Below, one piece after another: positions 33,689 through 43,236 of a DNA stretch of 51,022 nucleotides. Positions within the stretch are counted from its first letter, which is position 1. Each line of letters begins with the position of its first letter. The position numbers and the translations under genes were made by a program. The notes below the pieces were generated by a model, which did not search any database, was not told the DNA's origin, and saw only the letters and a program-made list of their open reading frames with translations. The stretch comes from Microscilla marina ATCC 23134 (lineage in GTDB: Bacteria > Bacteroidota > Bacteroidia > Cytophagales > Microscillaceae), in the NCBI RefSeq assembly GCF_000169175.1, contig NZ_AAWS01000062.1, forward strand, positions 1 through 51,022. The letters run 5' to 3'.

Positions 33689-35434
33689 CTATACAACTCT
33701 TGATTTAAACTTCTCCAATACTTTTTTCTCTTTAGAACGAGCCAGTGGCACAGTTTTCTTGAGCATAGGTAGTTTAAAGTAGTAATGTTTAGACTTACCA
33801 GCCAATTGCCACTCGTGATGAAGATTAACGATAAAAGAGCGATGGGTACGTATAAATGTATCTTGATCTAATTGTGTTTCCAGGTCTTTCAAAGGCAGGC
33901 GGAGTAACTTTTGTTTGACAGTTCCTTTTGCCCCAAAATACACTAAATGACAATAGTTGTCTTCTGCTTCGGCGTACAATATTTGTGTCAAATCTATTTG
34001 AAAACCCTCTTGTGTATTGGTTTGTATTTCAGTAGTGTTTGATCTTAAATTTTTGGCAATCAGTTTTTTAAATCGAGGATCATCTTTGATAGGTTGCCAC
34101 AATGGATCAACTGGAGTAAATAATGCCACGGGTACCTTGTTGTTAAGTGTATGTTCGAGCACCTGCCAAAGTTTAGTCTCGTCTTTACGCAACATGTATA
34201 CAATGGCGGCATTATACTCACCAAAATGAATCTCTTTACGATGTATTTTTTCCAATGCCTTATCCAGCCAAAATTTAGCTTGGGCTACATTGCCTGCTTG
34301 CGCATACAAATAGCCTTTGGCTGTATCATGAGCTATTATTTGGTGGGGGTGTTCTTCTGTAGCATTGAGTATTTCCAAGGCTTCATCATATTGCCCCAAG
34401 AAAATTTTACACCAGGCTATTTTAAATTGGGTATCATTACGTCCTGCTATATCTAGCTCCTGAAAAAACTCTGCTATAGCCTCGTGATAGCGTTCCATAC
34501 AATAGTAAGCTACCCCTGCCCTATGCCTTACATGGGGCGAAAAAGGGTCAAGCTGAATGGCAAGTTTCATAGACGCCAAAGCCTCCTCAAAACGTTCGTT
34601 AACCAACAACAGCATCGCATGTCCGGCGTGTATTTCGGCAGAGCCTGGTATTTTCTGAATAGTTTTATTGATATGCAACAACGCCGTGTCAATGTCCCAG
34701 TTTTGCCAAAAAGTACACCCCAAATAACTGATGTGTCCATCTATAAGGGTACTGTCAAGCTCTAATGCTTTCAATGCATACGCTTTGGCTTTGGCAAAAG
34801 CTTCTTTGGGAGGGAAAGCCTGGATAGCTGCGTAATATAAAAAACACCTGGCAAGCCCACTATAGGCAGGGGCATAGTCGGGTTCTATCTCAGTTATTTT
34901 TTGGTAAAGTTTTTCAGCTTTAGGGAAGTCCTGCGGAGTGCAATTGTATAAAATGTGATTAGCCTGAAGATACCAGTCATAAGCCTGGGCATTTTTGGGA
35001 TAACTGGTAGTAAAAGGCATTTTTAGTGGCAAATTAATCAATTCATCTTTGAGCTTATTCGCAATAAGCAGGGCTATTTCGTCTTGCACTCCCAACACAT
35101 CTTGCAAGTCTCGGTCATACACCTCCGAAAATTCGTGAAACCCTTGTTGAGTATTGACCAACTGTGCTGCAATGCGTACTTTGTTGCCTGCCCGACGTAC
35201 ACTGCCTTCTAATATATAAGCCACATTGAGTTTTTTACCAATTTGGCGTACATCCAGGTTTTTTCCTTGAAACGAAAACGATGAGGTACGAGCGGTTACA
35301 TAGATGCCCTGAACCTGTGCCAACCTATTGATGATTTCTTCGGTGATTCCATCACTAAAGTATTCATTGTCAATGTGACCACTCATATTGGTAAAAGGTA
35401 ACACTGCTACACTGTTTGGGCTTATCATGAGCAA
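33689..35434 (-). CDS. FlgO/CadC-like, TPR and LytTR DNA-binding regulator
   Basis: 581 residues with three parts. About 8-130: the TolB-like/FlgO-type domain (V-A-V-L-P-F-x-N-M-S ... Y-F-S-D-G-I-T-E-E-I, then the L-E-G-S-V-R-R strand) often found with adenylate cyclases and CadC-like regulators. About 145-460: TPR repeats. About 483-581: LytTR DNA-binding domain (I-L-Y-A-E-A-E-D-N-Y-C-H-L-V, F-I-R-T-H-R-S-F-I-V-N). No receiver domain and no membrane helix, so the input signal is presumably taken by the FlgO/TPR part. It probably acts as a cytosolic transcription factor. Start could also be the ATG two codons in. Confidence 0.88.
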   Translation of the reverse strand: MLMISPNSVAVLPFTNMSGHIDNEYFSDGITEEIINRLAQVQGIYVTARTSSFSFQGKNLDVRQIGKKLNVAYILEGSVRRAGNKVRIAAQLVNTQQGFHEFSEVYDRDLQDVLGVQDEIALLIANKLKDELINLPLKMPFTTSYPKNAQAYDWYLQANHILYNCTPQDFPKAEKLYQKITEIEPDYAPAYSGLARCFLYYAAIQAFPPKEAFAKAKAYALKALELDSTLIDGHISYLGCTFWQNWDIDTALLHINKTIQKIPGSAEIHAGHAMLLLVNERFEEALASMKLAIQLDPFSPHVRHRAGVAYYCMERYHEAIAEFFQELDIAGRNDTQFKIAWCKIFLGQYDEALEILNATEEHPHQIIAHDTAKGYLYAQAGNVAQAKFWLDKALEKIHRKEIHFGEYNAAIVYMLRKDETKLWQVLEHTLNNKVPVALFTPVDPLWQPIKDDPRFKKLIAKNLRSNTTEIQTNTQEGFQIDLTQILYAEAEDNYCHLVYFGAKGTVKQKLLRLPLKDLETQLDQDTFIRTHRSFIVNLHHEWQLAGKSKHYYFKLPMLKKTVPLARSKEKKVLEKFKSRVV

Positions 35435-35512
35435 GGTGTATTTGGTTTGGTGGGGAGCTAATATAATAAATTAACTGTAAAAGAGGGTAACAGAGAAACA
35501 GACAAAATAAAA

Positions 35513-35539
35513 ATTGGCAGCTTATGAAGAGCTGCCAAT
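35513..35539 (-). terminator. terminator downstream of the 94-residue gene
   Basis: Perfect 10-bp arms (35513-35522, 35530-35539), 7-nt loop; on the minus strand followed by TTTTTATTTTG. Ends the leftward transcript from 35863. Confidence 0.75.
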
Positions 35540-35578
35540 AGTATGGGTTTACTTTATTTCTTCTTTTATGTACATAAG

Positions 35579-35863
35579 CTATCGTTGAGTTGCCAATAGC
35601 TTATAAACCTTTGCCTTATTGCTTACCAAGCCTATTTCTTGGTGCAATACCTGTAGTTGTTCTTCAAGAGCTTGTATCATCTCGTAAGGGTGTAAAGCAC
35701 GGGTACGAGGGTATACATCTAACAAATCATCGAGGTCAAACACTAGTTTTTCGAGATGTGTTCGAATATTTTGCTGAAACAAAACCAAAGCTTCAGAAGG
35801 TACTTGAGGGCTTGAGGACAAGGCGCAATATTGCTGCCTATCCAAATTTTCTTTAACTTGCAT
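35579..35863 (-). CDS. small helical protein of unknown function
   Basis: 94 residues, not recognised. Central and C-terminal parts are amphipathic helices (VLFQQNIRTHLEKLVFDLDDLLD; YEMIQALEEQLQVLHQEIGLV), suggesting a coiled-coil or helical-bundle protein. Accepted as a gene because it reads as a compact helical protein, has its own terminator 40 bp after the stop, and lies between two hairpins on the same strand. The opposite-strand frame here is its shadow. Confidence 0.6.
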   Translation of the reverse strand: MQVKENLDRQQYCALSSSPQVPSEALVLFQQNIRTHLEKLVFDLDDLLDVYPRTRALHPYEMIQALEEQLQVLHQEIGLVSNKAKVYKLLATQR

Positions 35864-35890
35864 GTTGTAGATATTAAACTGTTTACAAAA

Positions 35891-35928
35891 GCCCTTGAAG
35901 TAAAGTTTGGATGCAGAACTTCAGGGGC
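35891..35928 (-). terminator. terminator of the fic unit
   Basis: Arms GCCCTTGAAGT (35891-35901) and ACTTCAGGGGC (35918-35928) with one mismatch and a 16-nt loop; on the minus strand followed by TTTTG. It lies about 60 bp downstream of the 68-residue gene. Confidence 0.65.
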
Positions 35929-35987
35929 ATCTTTTTACCTAAAAAGATACGCAAATATAATGATTTTATCGTGATAATAAAGTTTTA

Positions 35988-36194
35988 TCACGATTGTTTT
36001 TTTATGTGATATATCATTTTTATCTCCCCATATTGGTCTAAAATAGCCTGCATTTTTTTCTTGGAAATATTTCCCCTTTTCTGAAATTCATACTTAGCAT
36101 CTTTCATCTTCCTTTTTTCTTCACTGGTCAATGTAGGGTATACATTTTCTATAAACCAGCCAAATATCTGTTCTATGTTGTCAAATTCTTTCAT
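35988..36194 (-). CDS. small protein downstream of fic
   Basis: 68 residues, charged, mostly helical (FDNIEQIFGWFIENVYPTL; SEEKRKMKDAKYEFQKRG). Not recognised. It begins 29 bp after the fic stop on the same strand, with a terminator following, so the two are likely cotranscribed. It does not carry the S/T-x-x-x-E-G/N inhibitory motif of Fic antitoxins, so it is not an obvious FicA/VbhA-type partner. Confidence 0.65.
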   Translation of the reverse strand: MKEFDNIEQIFGWFIENVYPTLTSEEKRKMKDAKYEFQKRGNISKKKMQAILDQYGEIKMIYHIKKQS

Positions 36195-36223
36195 GGTGTT
36201 TTTTATGATTTGTTTTATAAATG

Positions 36224-37612
36224 TTAAAAAGGTAGGGGAGAATCTTGTTCGCCATTTTTATACTTTGCCTTGATATAAGCTAATAGATCTTGCCCTATTT
36301 GTACCGCAAAATGTTCTGCTTCTGGTTCTGTAATGGGTTGGTGATAGTATTTAGAGATGTTGACCACATCTAAACTTTCAACTTGTATATCAATGTGATA
36401 TTGGTAACGATCATATAAAAAACTTAATTCTATGGTACTAGTAAAGGGTTTTTGAACATGCTTAAAGTTTTTAAGTGAAATAAAGAAAGAATGGGCACCA
36501 AGAGTTGGTGTATGTTTACAAAGATGTGCTACAATATCTGTAGTACTAGAAAAAACCTCTACTTCAAAGTTGTCATCAATAGTACCATATTCAACCCTTT
36601 CAAACATATCCTGAAAACTCTTCATTCTGTTTTCTATTGTTGTGAGAAAAGGTTGGATTTGTTCAATACTTACTTTTGAAACTATTTTAGGTGTTCTTAA
36701 TATCTTAATTTCACCTTCTTTGCCCTTCAACTCCTTCCTAAACAAAGCCAGTTCTTTATCTAAATCATCAGGTTCGTTGATATCTTCTCCTTTTGCCCCC
36801 TTCAGGTATATTTCTAAAGAATGCTTCAACGCCTCAACAATCAAAGTAGTAAAAGGTGGATGTTCTCCCGCATCTGCTTGAGCCAAGGCATTATAGTATT
36901 GGTTACGGCTGTTGTTGTCTTGCTTAATCACTACAGGTGGGTAACTATGTCGCATCAGTACCAAGTTCATCAGCAGGCGCGCCATACGCCCATTGCCATC
37001 GTCAAACGGATGAATGGCTACAAAACGGTAATGAAATAAAGCTGCCAAGACTACAGGGTGTACCTCATTGCTTTGGCTGGCTTTGGCATACCAAGCCATT
37101 AAGTCATTCATTTTTGCAGGGGTTTCTTCTGGTGTGGCATAATAATGAATTTCCCCAGTCGCCGTTTTTACATGATTTGCGCTGGTTTTGTATTGCCCTA
37201 AGGTAATCACTTTACTAACTTCTTTACCCTCTTGGGTTTGGGCTTTGGTACTATAAGATTCTTGTAATACGAGTTTATGCATTTCTCTAATGTCTTGCTC
37301 ACTCAAAGGACGTGGGTCTTTTATCAAAGCCAGCAAAAAATCAATGGCCTCATTATGCCCCTTAATGTCCAAATGGTCTTTGAAAGGTTTTCCCTTAGCA
37401 GTAAGCCCATACATCAATAAAGCACGGGTTTCGCCATAGGTAAGCGAGTTGCCTTCTATAGCATTAGAGTGATAGTTCCAATCAAGCCTAAGCTTTTGAA
37501 ATATTCTACCTTCTTGTTCTTCCGACAATGGACGCAAACCATCTAATTCAGCCTTGATCTGGTCTATTCTTACCAAAATCTCCAGTTGGCTTAATTGCTT
37601 ACTTATTTTCAT
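36224..37612 (-). CDS. Fic family AMP-transferase (class II)
   Basis: 462 residues. Catalytic motif H-P-F-D-D-G-N-G-R-M-A-R (201-212), matching HPFx(D/E)GN(G/K)R. The N-terminal inhibitory motif S-N-A-I-E-G-N (49-55) with its glutamate blocks the active site in class II Fic proteins, so this enzyme is autoinhibited by its own helix. Fic proteins transfer AMP (rarely other groups) to hydroxyl side chains of target proteins. After the Fic core (about 80-270) comes a long C-terminal region (about 290-462) without a motif I recognise, unlike the usual winged helix. First gene of a two-gene unit. Confidence 0.93.
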   Translation of the reverse strand: MKISKQLSQLEILVRIDQIKAELDGLRPLSEEQEGRIFQKLRLDWNYHSNAIEGNSLTYGETRALLMYGLTAKGKPFKDHLDIKGHNEAIDFLLALIKDPRPLSEQDIREMHKLVLQESYSTKAQTQEGKEVSKVITLGQYKTSANHVKTATGEIHYYATPEETPAKMNDLMAWYAKASQSNEVHPVVLAALFHYRFVAIHPFDDGNGRMARLLMNLVLMRHSYPPVVIKQDNNSRNQYYNALAQADAGEHPPFTTLIVEALKHSLEIYLKGAKGEDINEPDDLDKELALFRKELKGKEGEIKILRTPKIVSKVSIEQIQPFLTTIENRMKSFQDMFERVEYGTIDDNFEVEVFSSTTDIVAHLCKHTPTLGAHSFFISLKNFKHVQKPFTSTIELSFLYDRYQYHIDIQVESLDVVNISKYYHQPITEPEAEHFAVQIGQDLLAYIKAKYKNGEQDSPLPF

Positions 37613-37866
37613 ATCATTTTTTAATCATTAAGACCAAAATACTGCTTGCTACTCCCAATAAGCAATTTATCTAAATAAGCATTAAAATAAAATTGCTTTG
37701 AAATGATAGTTTCGGCAAAACACTGAGTGTTAGCTTACCACCACTTGCTGCTTGGAACAACTTACTAACTTAACTAAATGCTGTGAACTATTGTAATAAA
37801 TCTCCCTCACTTACTACTAATGTGCTAAAACAAGCTCTAATAACTATTTTAAAAACCAAAGCCCCC

Positions 37867-38778
37867 ATGAATTTAGTGATTGAAGGTCTGTCTAAGACCT
37901 ATCCCAATGGTACTCAAGCCCTCAAAGGGGTAAGCCTCGAAATACCTACCGGCATGTTTGGGTTGCTGGGGCCCAACGGCGCCGGAAAATCATCATTAAT
38001 GCGTACCATTGCTACCCTGCAAGATGCCGATGCAGGCAGCATTCACCTGGGCGATATAGACGTACTCAATGAGAAGCCCAAAGTAAGACAAGTATTGGGG
38101 TATTTGCCACAAGAGTTTGGGGTATACCCACGGATGACTGCCTACCAAATGCTTGATCATTTTGCCCAACTTAAGGGAATCAAAAATGCTAAAGAGCGTA
38201 AAGCTACAGTAAGGGCTTTACTCGAACAAACCAACCTTTACCGCGAACGCAACATCAAACTAGGCAACTATTCGGGGGGAATGAAACAACGTTTTGGTAT
38301 TGCTCAGGCTCTATTGGGGCAACCCAAGCTTATCATCGTAGACGAACCCACCGCTGGGCTTGATCCTGCTGAGCGCAATCGTTTTCATAACCTGCTCAGC
38401 GAAATAGGCGAGCACATGGTGGTGATCTTGTCTACCCACATTGTAGAAGATGTAACCAACTTGTGCCGCCACATGGCGATTATCCATAAAGGTGAGGTAT
38501 TGCTCAAAGGCAACCCTCGCGAAGTAGTAGAAGCTGCCCAAGGCAAAGTTTGGAAAAAAATGATTGCCAAAGTCGAGTTGCCCCAGCATCAACAACAATA
38601 CAACATCGTGTCCTCTCACTTGTTTGATGGCAAAGTCATTGTCAAGGCTTTTGGCGACGAGTGCCCTGATGAATCGTTTGAAGCCTCCATACCCGACTTA
38701 GAGGATGTATACTTCTCACAGATCAAAGCCAAAGAAGAGGCAACCAATGCCCAAATCCCTAATCAAATCCAGGAATAA
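37867..38778 (+). CDS. ABC transporter ATP-binding protein
   Basis: 303 residues from the ATG at 37867 (MNLVIEGLSKTYPNG). An upstream GTG-initiated extension to 37783 is not favoured. Walker A G-P-N-G-A-G-K-S-S (about 35-43), Q-loop L-P-Q-E-F-G-V-Y-P, signature N-Y-S-G-G-M-K-Q-R, Walker B L-I-I-V-D-E-P-T-A-G-L-D-P, H-loop L-S-T-H-I-V-E-D. It is an ABC-2/NatA-like exporter ATPase and partners the permease-peptidase fusion 23 bp downstream. Confidence 0.93.
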   Translation: MNLVIEGLSKTYPNGTQALKGVSLEIPTGMFGLLGPNGAGKSSLMRTIATLQDADAGSIHLGDIDVLNEKPKVRQVLGYLPQEFGVYPRMTAYQMLDHFAQLKGIKNAKERKATVRALLEQTNLYRERNIKLGNYSGGMKQRFGIAQALLGQPKLIIVDEPTAGLDPAERNRFHNLLSEIGEHMVVILSTHIVEDVTNLCRHMAIIHKGEVLLKGNPREVVEAAQGKVWKKMIAKVELPQHQQQYNIVSSHLFDGKVIVKAFGDECPDESFEASIPDLEDVYFSQIKAKEEATNAQIPNQIQE

Positions 38779-38801
38779 ACCCTCTAAAATTTCACCAATA
38801 T

Positions 38802-41800
38802 ATGTTTCAGGCAATATTCAAGTTTGAACTCAAATATAGATTCAACCGCCCGGCTACTTACCTTTACTTTGTTATTTTTACCTTAGTAGGTCTGTTGTAT
38901 GGTGCCATTATGGGCGGTGCTTTTGGTAGCGAAGTAGCAGTTACAATTACTGGCGGTGGCAAAAACCTGGCAAATTCGCCCTACAATATCATGGTTATTA
39001 CTGGAGCAGTAGGACAGTTAGGCATTTTTGTCGTGGCAGCCTTTATGGGGGTGCCAGTTTACCGCGATTTCGAACATAAAACCTTTCCTTTATTTTTTAC
39101 CAAACCAATCTCCAAATGGCACTATTTGGGAGGTCGTTTCTTTGGGTCATTGTTGATCAGTGCCTTGGTGCTGCTCAGCATTTCATTGGGGCTGATACTT
39201 TCGCAATGGTTGCCTGCGGTCAATACCGAAAAATACGGAGTTTTTAATCTGTGGTATTATTTGCACCCTTACTTTTTGGTTACCTTGCCCTTTACGGTGT
39301 TTACTGGCTCCATCTTTTTTGCTACAGTATCACTCACCCGCAATCAATTGTTTATTTACCTCAATGCCATTGTAGTATTGGTGCTTATTTTTGCGGCCAG
39401 TTACTTATCTGGTCAAATAGATAACAAGACACTGAGTAGTTTGATTGATCCTACCGGACTTACTGCTATAGCCAAATCTACCGAGCTTTGGACAGTCACC
39501 GAACGCAATAATCAGGTCATTCCACTTACTTCGCTCATCATTATCAATCGTTTGATTTGGGTCGGTGTAGGTTTGATCATACTACTTCTTACCTATGTTC
39601 GCTTCTCGTTTACTTTTGTGGGCAAAGGGCGAATAAAGCAAGCCCCTCGTAAGGTAAGCAAAACATTGACTGATACTTTAACGATTCAAAAAATCCGCTT
39701 ACCCAAAGTGCGGCAAGACTTCAGTCAAACATATCAGTTTGGTTTGTTGCGAATGCTCATCAAAAAAGAGTTTTTTCAGGTACTATACAACCCTATCTTT
39801 TTAGTAATTACAGTCGTAGGTCTATTATTTATGGTGTTGGGTGTGACCACTTCTGGAAAAATATTCGAGACACCAGTACTACCTGTTACTTACCGAATAT
39901 TAGACATTCTCAGTGGTAGTTTTCGAATGTTTATTCTTGCCATTATTGTCTTTTATTCAGGAGAAATGGTATGGGCAGAACGCCAATACAAAGTTAGCTT
40001 GATGTATGATGCCCTACCTATACCCAATTGGTTGCCTTTTACGGCAAAGTTTTTTGCTATGATAGGCATAGAGTTGTTTTTGCTTACTGTCATTATGTTG
40101 ATGGGTATGCTAGTGCAGGCAGGCAATGGCTATTACCACTTTGAGCCATTATTATACATCAAGCATTTGTATGGAGTGCAAATGCTTGATTTGCTTCTGG
40201 TCACCATCCTTACTTTTACCATTCATATCGTTGTCAATAACAAGTACTTTGGCTTTTTTGCCGTAGTGTTGGTGTACTTCTTCTTTAGTACCATATTGCC
40301 CTACCTGGGGGTTACTCACAAGCTTCTATTGTTTAAAAGTGCACCAATGATGCTCTACTCAGACTTAAACGGTTACGGGCATTTCTTGCAAGGTTGGCTT
40401 GCTTTTAAGACTTATTGGCTTGCCTTTGGGCTGATATTATTGGTGTTTGCCAATGGCTTATGGCTTCGAGGTACCGATAGTCATTGGCGTGCACGTTGGC
40501 GTAAAACACTGCATAACTTTACTCCAGTAGCCAAACTTGCTCTGGGGGTGGCTACCTTGGCTTTTGTGGCAATGGGGGGGTACATATTTTATAATACCAA
40601 TATCTTAAACGATTTTGTAACTCAGGAAGAAGAAAATACCCTACGTGCCAGTTACGAGAAAAAGTACAAAAAGTATGACACAATGCCTCAACCCAAAGTA
40701 ATTGATGTACAACTTGAGGTAGACCTATACCCTTACAAGAGAATATTAAAAGCAAAGGGGCATTATGTGTTAAAAAATAAGACAGAGACAGCTATTCAAA
40801 ATATCCATATCAATACCAGTAATGATGCGGTGGTGCAAAAAATGAAGTTTGGCAAAGCATTTCGCGAAATACAAAACGATCAGACTTTAGCTTATGCGAT
40901 TTATAAGCTTAATAAGCCCCTCGAACCCCAACAAACCATTACATTAGACTTTGAGATAAGTTATGCCTACAAAGGCTTTGGCAACAGCTCTGCCAACAAT
41001 TTCTTGACTTATAATGGTACTTTCGTAAATGAACAAATCTTTCCAAAAATTGGCTATCAGCCCTTAGGTGAACTTACCTCTGATGATGTGCGAAAAAAAC
41101 ACGGGTTGGAACCTCATCAGCGTTTTCCCCGGATTAACAATTTAGAGGCGCGAAAAAACAATGCCCTTTCGAACGATGCCGATTGGATAAATTTTGAGAT
41201 AAAACTGAGCACTGCCCCTGACCAAATCGCGATAGCACCAGGGTATTTACAAAAAGAGTGGAAAAAAAACGGACGGCGCTACTTCCATTATAAAATGGAT
41301 AAACCTATCCTGAATTTTTATAGCATTCTATCGGCTCGTTATGCGGTAAAGAAAGATGTGTGGACAAGCAAAGAAGGTAAAAAAGTAAACCTGGAAATTT
41401 ATTACCATCCCACACATACTTATAACCTTGAGCGAATGATGCAAGGCATGAAAAAATCCCTGAGTTATTGTAGTGCCAATTTTTCTCCTTATCAATACCG
41501 TCAAATGCGTATTTTAGAATTTCCACGCTATGCTGGTTTTGCTCAGTCTTTTGCCAACACTGTCCCTTATTCCGAAAGCATTGGTTTTCTTGCCGATGTT
41601 GACGACAAAAAAGACATTGATCTAGTGTTGTATGTAACCGCCCATGAGGTGGCACACCAATGGTGGGGGCATCAGGTAGTACCAGCGTATGTACAGGGAG
41701 CGCACACAGTGATAGAAAGCATGGCGCAATACTCGGCATTGATGACAATGGAAAAAGCATTGGGTAAAGACAAAATCAAAAAGTTTTTGCGCCTGGAAAT

Positions 41801-42482
41801 GAACAAGTACCTGAAGGGGCGCAGTGCCGAAATTCAAAAAGAAATGCCGCTCATGCTTACCGAAGGGCAACAATACATTCATTATAATAAAGGTTCGGTA
41901 GTATTGTATGCTTTGCAAGATTACATTGGCGAAAAGCAAATGAATGCTGCCCTGCAAAAATATGTCAAACAAGTGGCTTATAAAGAGGCCCCTTATACCA
42001 CTGCATTAGAATGGGTCAGTTTTTTGCGCGAAGCCACCCCCGATTCGCTCCAATACCTCATCACTGATATGTTTGAGAAAATAACCCTTTACGAGAATAA
42101 AGTCAACAGCGTGAGCTATCAGAAAAAAGGAGATAAATATGAGGTGACATTAGACATAGTGGCCAAAAAAGTGCAATCAGATGGGTATGGAGTAGAAAAA
42201 GAAGTAGCACTCAATGATTATATCGATATAGGCATCTTTGCTCGTAAACAAACGTTGTCAGGTAAAGGCAGCAACACCAAGGTTCGCCGTAGCAACACAA
42301 ATAAGGTACTTTATCTAAAAAAACATAAGATTACTCAGACAACACAAACGATCAAAGTACTGGTAGATGACAAACCCCATAGTGGAGGCATTGACCCTTA
42401 CAATAAATTGATTGACCGCAAACCAGTTGATAACACGATGTTGTTTGATAAAACCGGAAAGTTGAAAACTGTAAAAAAATAA
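38802..42482 (+). CDS. ABC permease fused to M1-family aminopeptidase-like domain
   Basis: 1226 residues. First ~595 residues: ABC-2-type permease with roughly a dozen membrane segments and loops (R-F-F-G-S-L; two similar halves around residues 20-270 and 320-590). Residues about 640-1226: a soluble M1-like peptidase with the zinc site H-E-V-A-H (948-952) in HEVAHQWWGH and the third ligand glutamate in I-E-S-M-A-Q-Y (about E972). The usual GxMEN exopeptidase motif is not evident, so the exact specificity is unclear. Together with the preceding ATPase it forms an ABC exporter with a covalently attached peptidase, a combination known in Bacteroidota. Confidence 0.9.
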   Translation: MFQAIFKFELKYRFNRPATYLYFVIFTLVGLLYGAIMGGAFGSEVAVTITGGGKNLANSPYNIMVITGAVGQLGIFVVAAFMGVPVYRDFEHKTFPLFFTKPISKWHYLGGRFFGSLLISALVLLSISLGLILSQWLPAVNTEKYGVFNLWYYLHPYFLVTLPFTVFTGSIFFATVSLTRNQLFIYLNAIVVLVLIFAASYLSGQIDNKTLSSLIDPTGLTAIAKSTELWTVTERNNQVIPLTSLIIINRLIWVGVGLIILLLTYVRFSFTFVGKGRIKQAPRKVSKTLTDTLTIQKIRLPKVRQDFSQTYQFGLLRMLIKKEFFQVLYNPIFLVITVVGLLFMVLGVTTSGKIFETPVLPVTYRILDILSGSFRMFILAIIVFYSGEMVWAERQYKVSLMYDALPIPNWLPFTAKFFAMIGIELFLLTVIMLMGMLVQAGNGYYHFEPLLYIKHLYGVQMLDLLLVTILTFTIHIVVNNKYFGFFAVVLVYFFFSTILPYLGVTHKLLLFKSAPMMLYSDLNGYGHFLQGWLAFKTYWLAFGLILLVFANGLWLRGTDSHWRARWRKTLHNFTPVAKLALGVATLAFVAMGGYIFYNTNILNDFVTQEEENTLRASYEKKYKKYDTMPQPKVIDVQLEVDLYPYKRILKAKGHYVLKNKTETAIQNIHINTSNDAVVQKMKFGKAFREIQNDQTLAYAIYKLNKPLEPQQTITLDFEISYAYKGFGNSSANNFLTYNGTFVNEQIFPKIGYQPLGELTSDDVRKKHGLEPHQRFPRINNLEARKNNALSNDADWINFEIKLSTAPDQIAIAPGYLQKEWKKNGRRYFHYKMDKPILNFYSILSARYAVKKDVWTSKEGKKVNLEIYYHPTHTYNLERMMQGMKKSLSYCSANFSPYQYRQMRILEFPRYAGFAQSFANTVPYSESIGFLADVDDKKDIDLVLYVTAHEVAHQWWGHQVVPAYVQGAHTVIESMAQYSALMTMEKALGKDKIKKFLRLEMNKYLKGRSAEIQKEMPLMLTEGQQYIHYNKGSVVLYALQDYIGEKQMNAALQKYVKQVAYKEAPYTTALEWVSFLREATPDSLQYLITDMFEKITLYENKVNSVSYQKKGDKYEVTLDIVAKKVQSDGYGVEKEVALNDYIDIGIFARKQTLSGKGSNTKVRRSNTNKVLYLKKHKITQTTQTIKVLVDDKPHSGGIDPYNKLIDRKPVDNTMLFDKTGKLKTVKK

Positions 42483-42609
42483 GCCTTGACAGAGGTTTTT
42501 TGCTAAATGTGTAATATTTTGCCTTATGAAGCTGACTAATACTCAAAATGAATAAATCAGCTGAGTAATAATAATTTTTGCACATTCAAAACATACACAA
42601 CACACATAT

Positions 42610-43176
42610 ATGGAAGAATATTCTGACCGCGATCAATATGGCGACAACTATGAAGAAATGGAGCCTTATACTGTCAAATCAGCTGGACTTAAGTATGGTT
42701 TGTATTTAGGTGTAGTAAGCATTGTTTTGTCAGTTTTACAATTCATGGCAATGGGAGGCTCAGGTAGTTATATTCTCATGGGAGCTTCAGTGCTTATTGC
42801 TGTAATAGCTATAGTGTTTGCGCATAACGAGTTTAAACGCAACAATGAAGGGTTTATGTCTTATGGTGAAGGGTTAGGCATAGGCGTATTGGTGAGCATA
42901 ATTTCGGGAACTATCAGTGGTGCTTTTGGTATTTTATATCGTACTGTCATTGATCCTAATTTTAACCAAAAGGTGTTGGAAAGCACCCGGAGAACACTGG
43001 AAGATGCTGGAACTTATAATGAAGCGCAGATAGAGCAGGTACTGGAAATGTCTCAAAAATTCTCTACTCCTGGTGTATCATTATTAATCGCCTTGCTAAG
43101 TTCAGCAATTGTAGGTTTGCTCATGTCGTTGATTATCTCCGCCATTACTAAAAATACCCGCCCTATGTTTGATTAA
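42610..43176 (+). CDS. DUF4199 membrane protein
   Basis: 188 residues. Acidic tyrosine-rich N-terminus, then four predicted membrane helices (about 29-48, 53-72, 95-120, 160-180) in the DUF4199 order, with the loop F-K-R-N-N-E-G-F-M-S-Y-G-E-G characteristic of the family (R-x-x-N-x-G-x-x-x-Y/F-x-x-G). A cytosolic or periplasmic amphipathic helical segment (VLESTRRTLEDAGTYNEAQI) separates helices 3 and 4. Function unknown; restricted mainly to Bacteroidota. 127 bp after the ABC unit, ends at a terminator. Confidence 0.82.
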   Translation: MEEYSDRDQYGDNYEEMEPYTVKSAGLKYGLYLGVVSIVLSVLQFMAMGGSGSYILMGASVLIAVIAIVFAHNEFKRNNEGFMSYGEGLGIGVLVSIISGTISGAFGILYRTVIDPNFNQKVLESTRRTLEDAGTYNEAQIEQVLEMSQKFSTPGVSLLIALLSSAIVGLLMSLIISAITKNTRPMFD

Positions 43177-43195
43177 AAATATTTTAACCAACCTG

Positions 43196-43236
43196 AAAGC
43201 CAATTTGTACATATAGGTATGATTTGGCTTTTTTTG
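43196..43236 (+). terminator. terminator of the DUF4199 gene
   Basis: Arms AAAGCCAA (43196-43203) and TTGGCTTT (43224-43231), 20-nt loop, then TTTTT. Located 20 bp after the stop. Confidence 0.75.
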
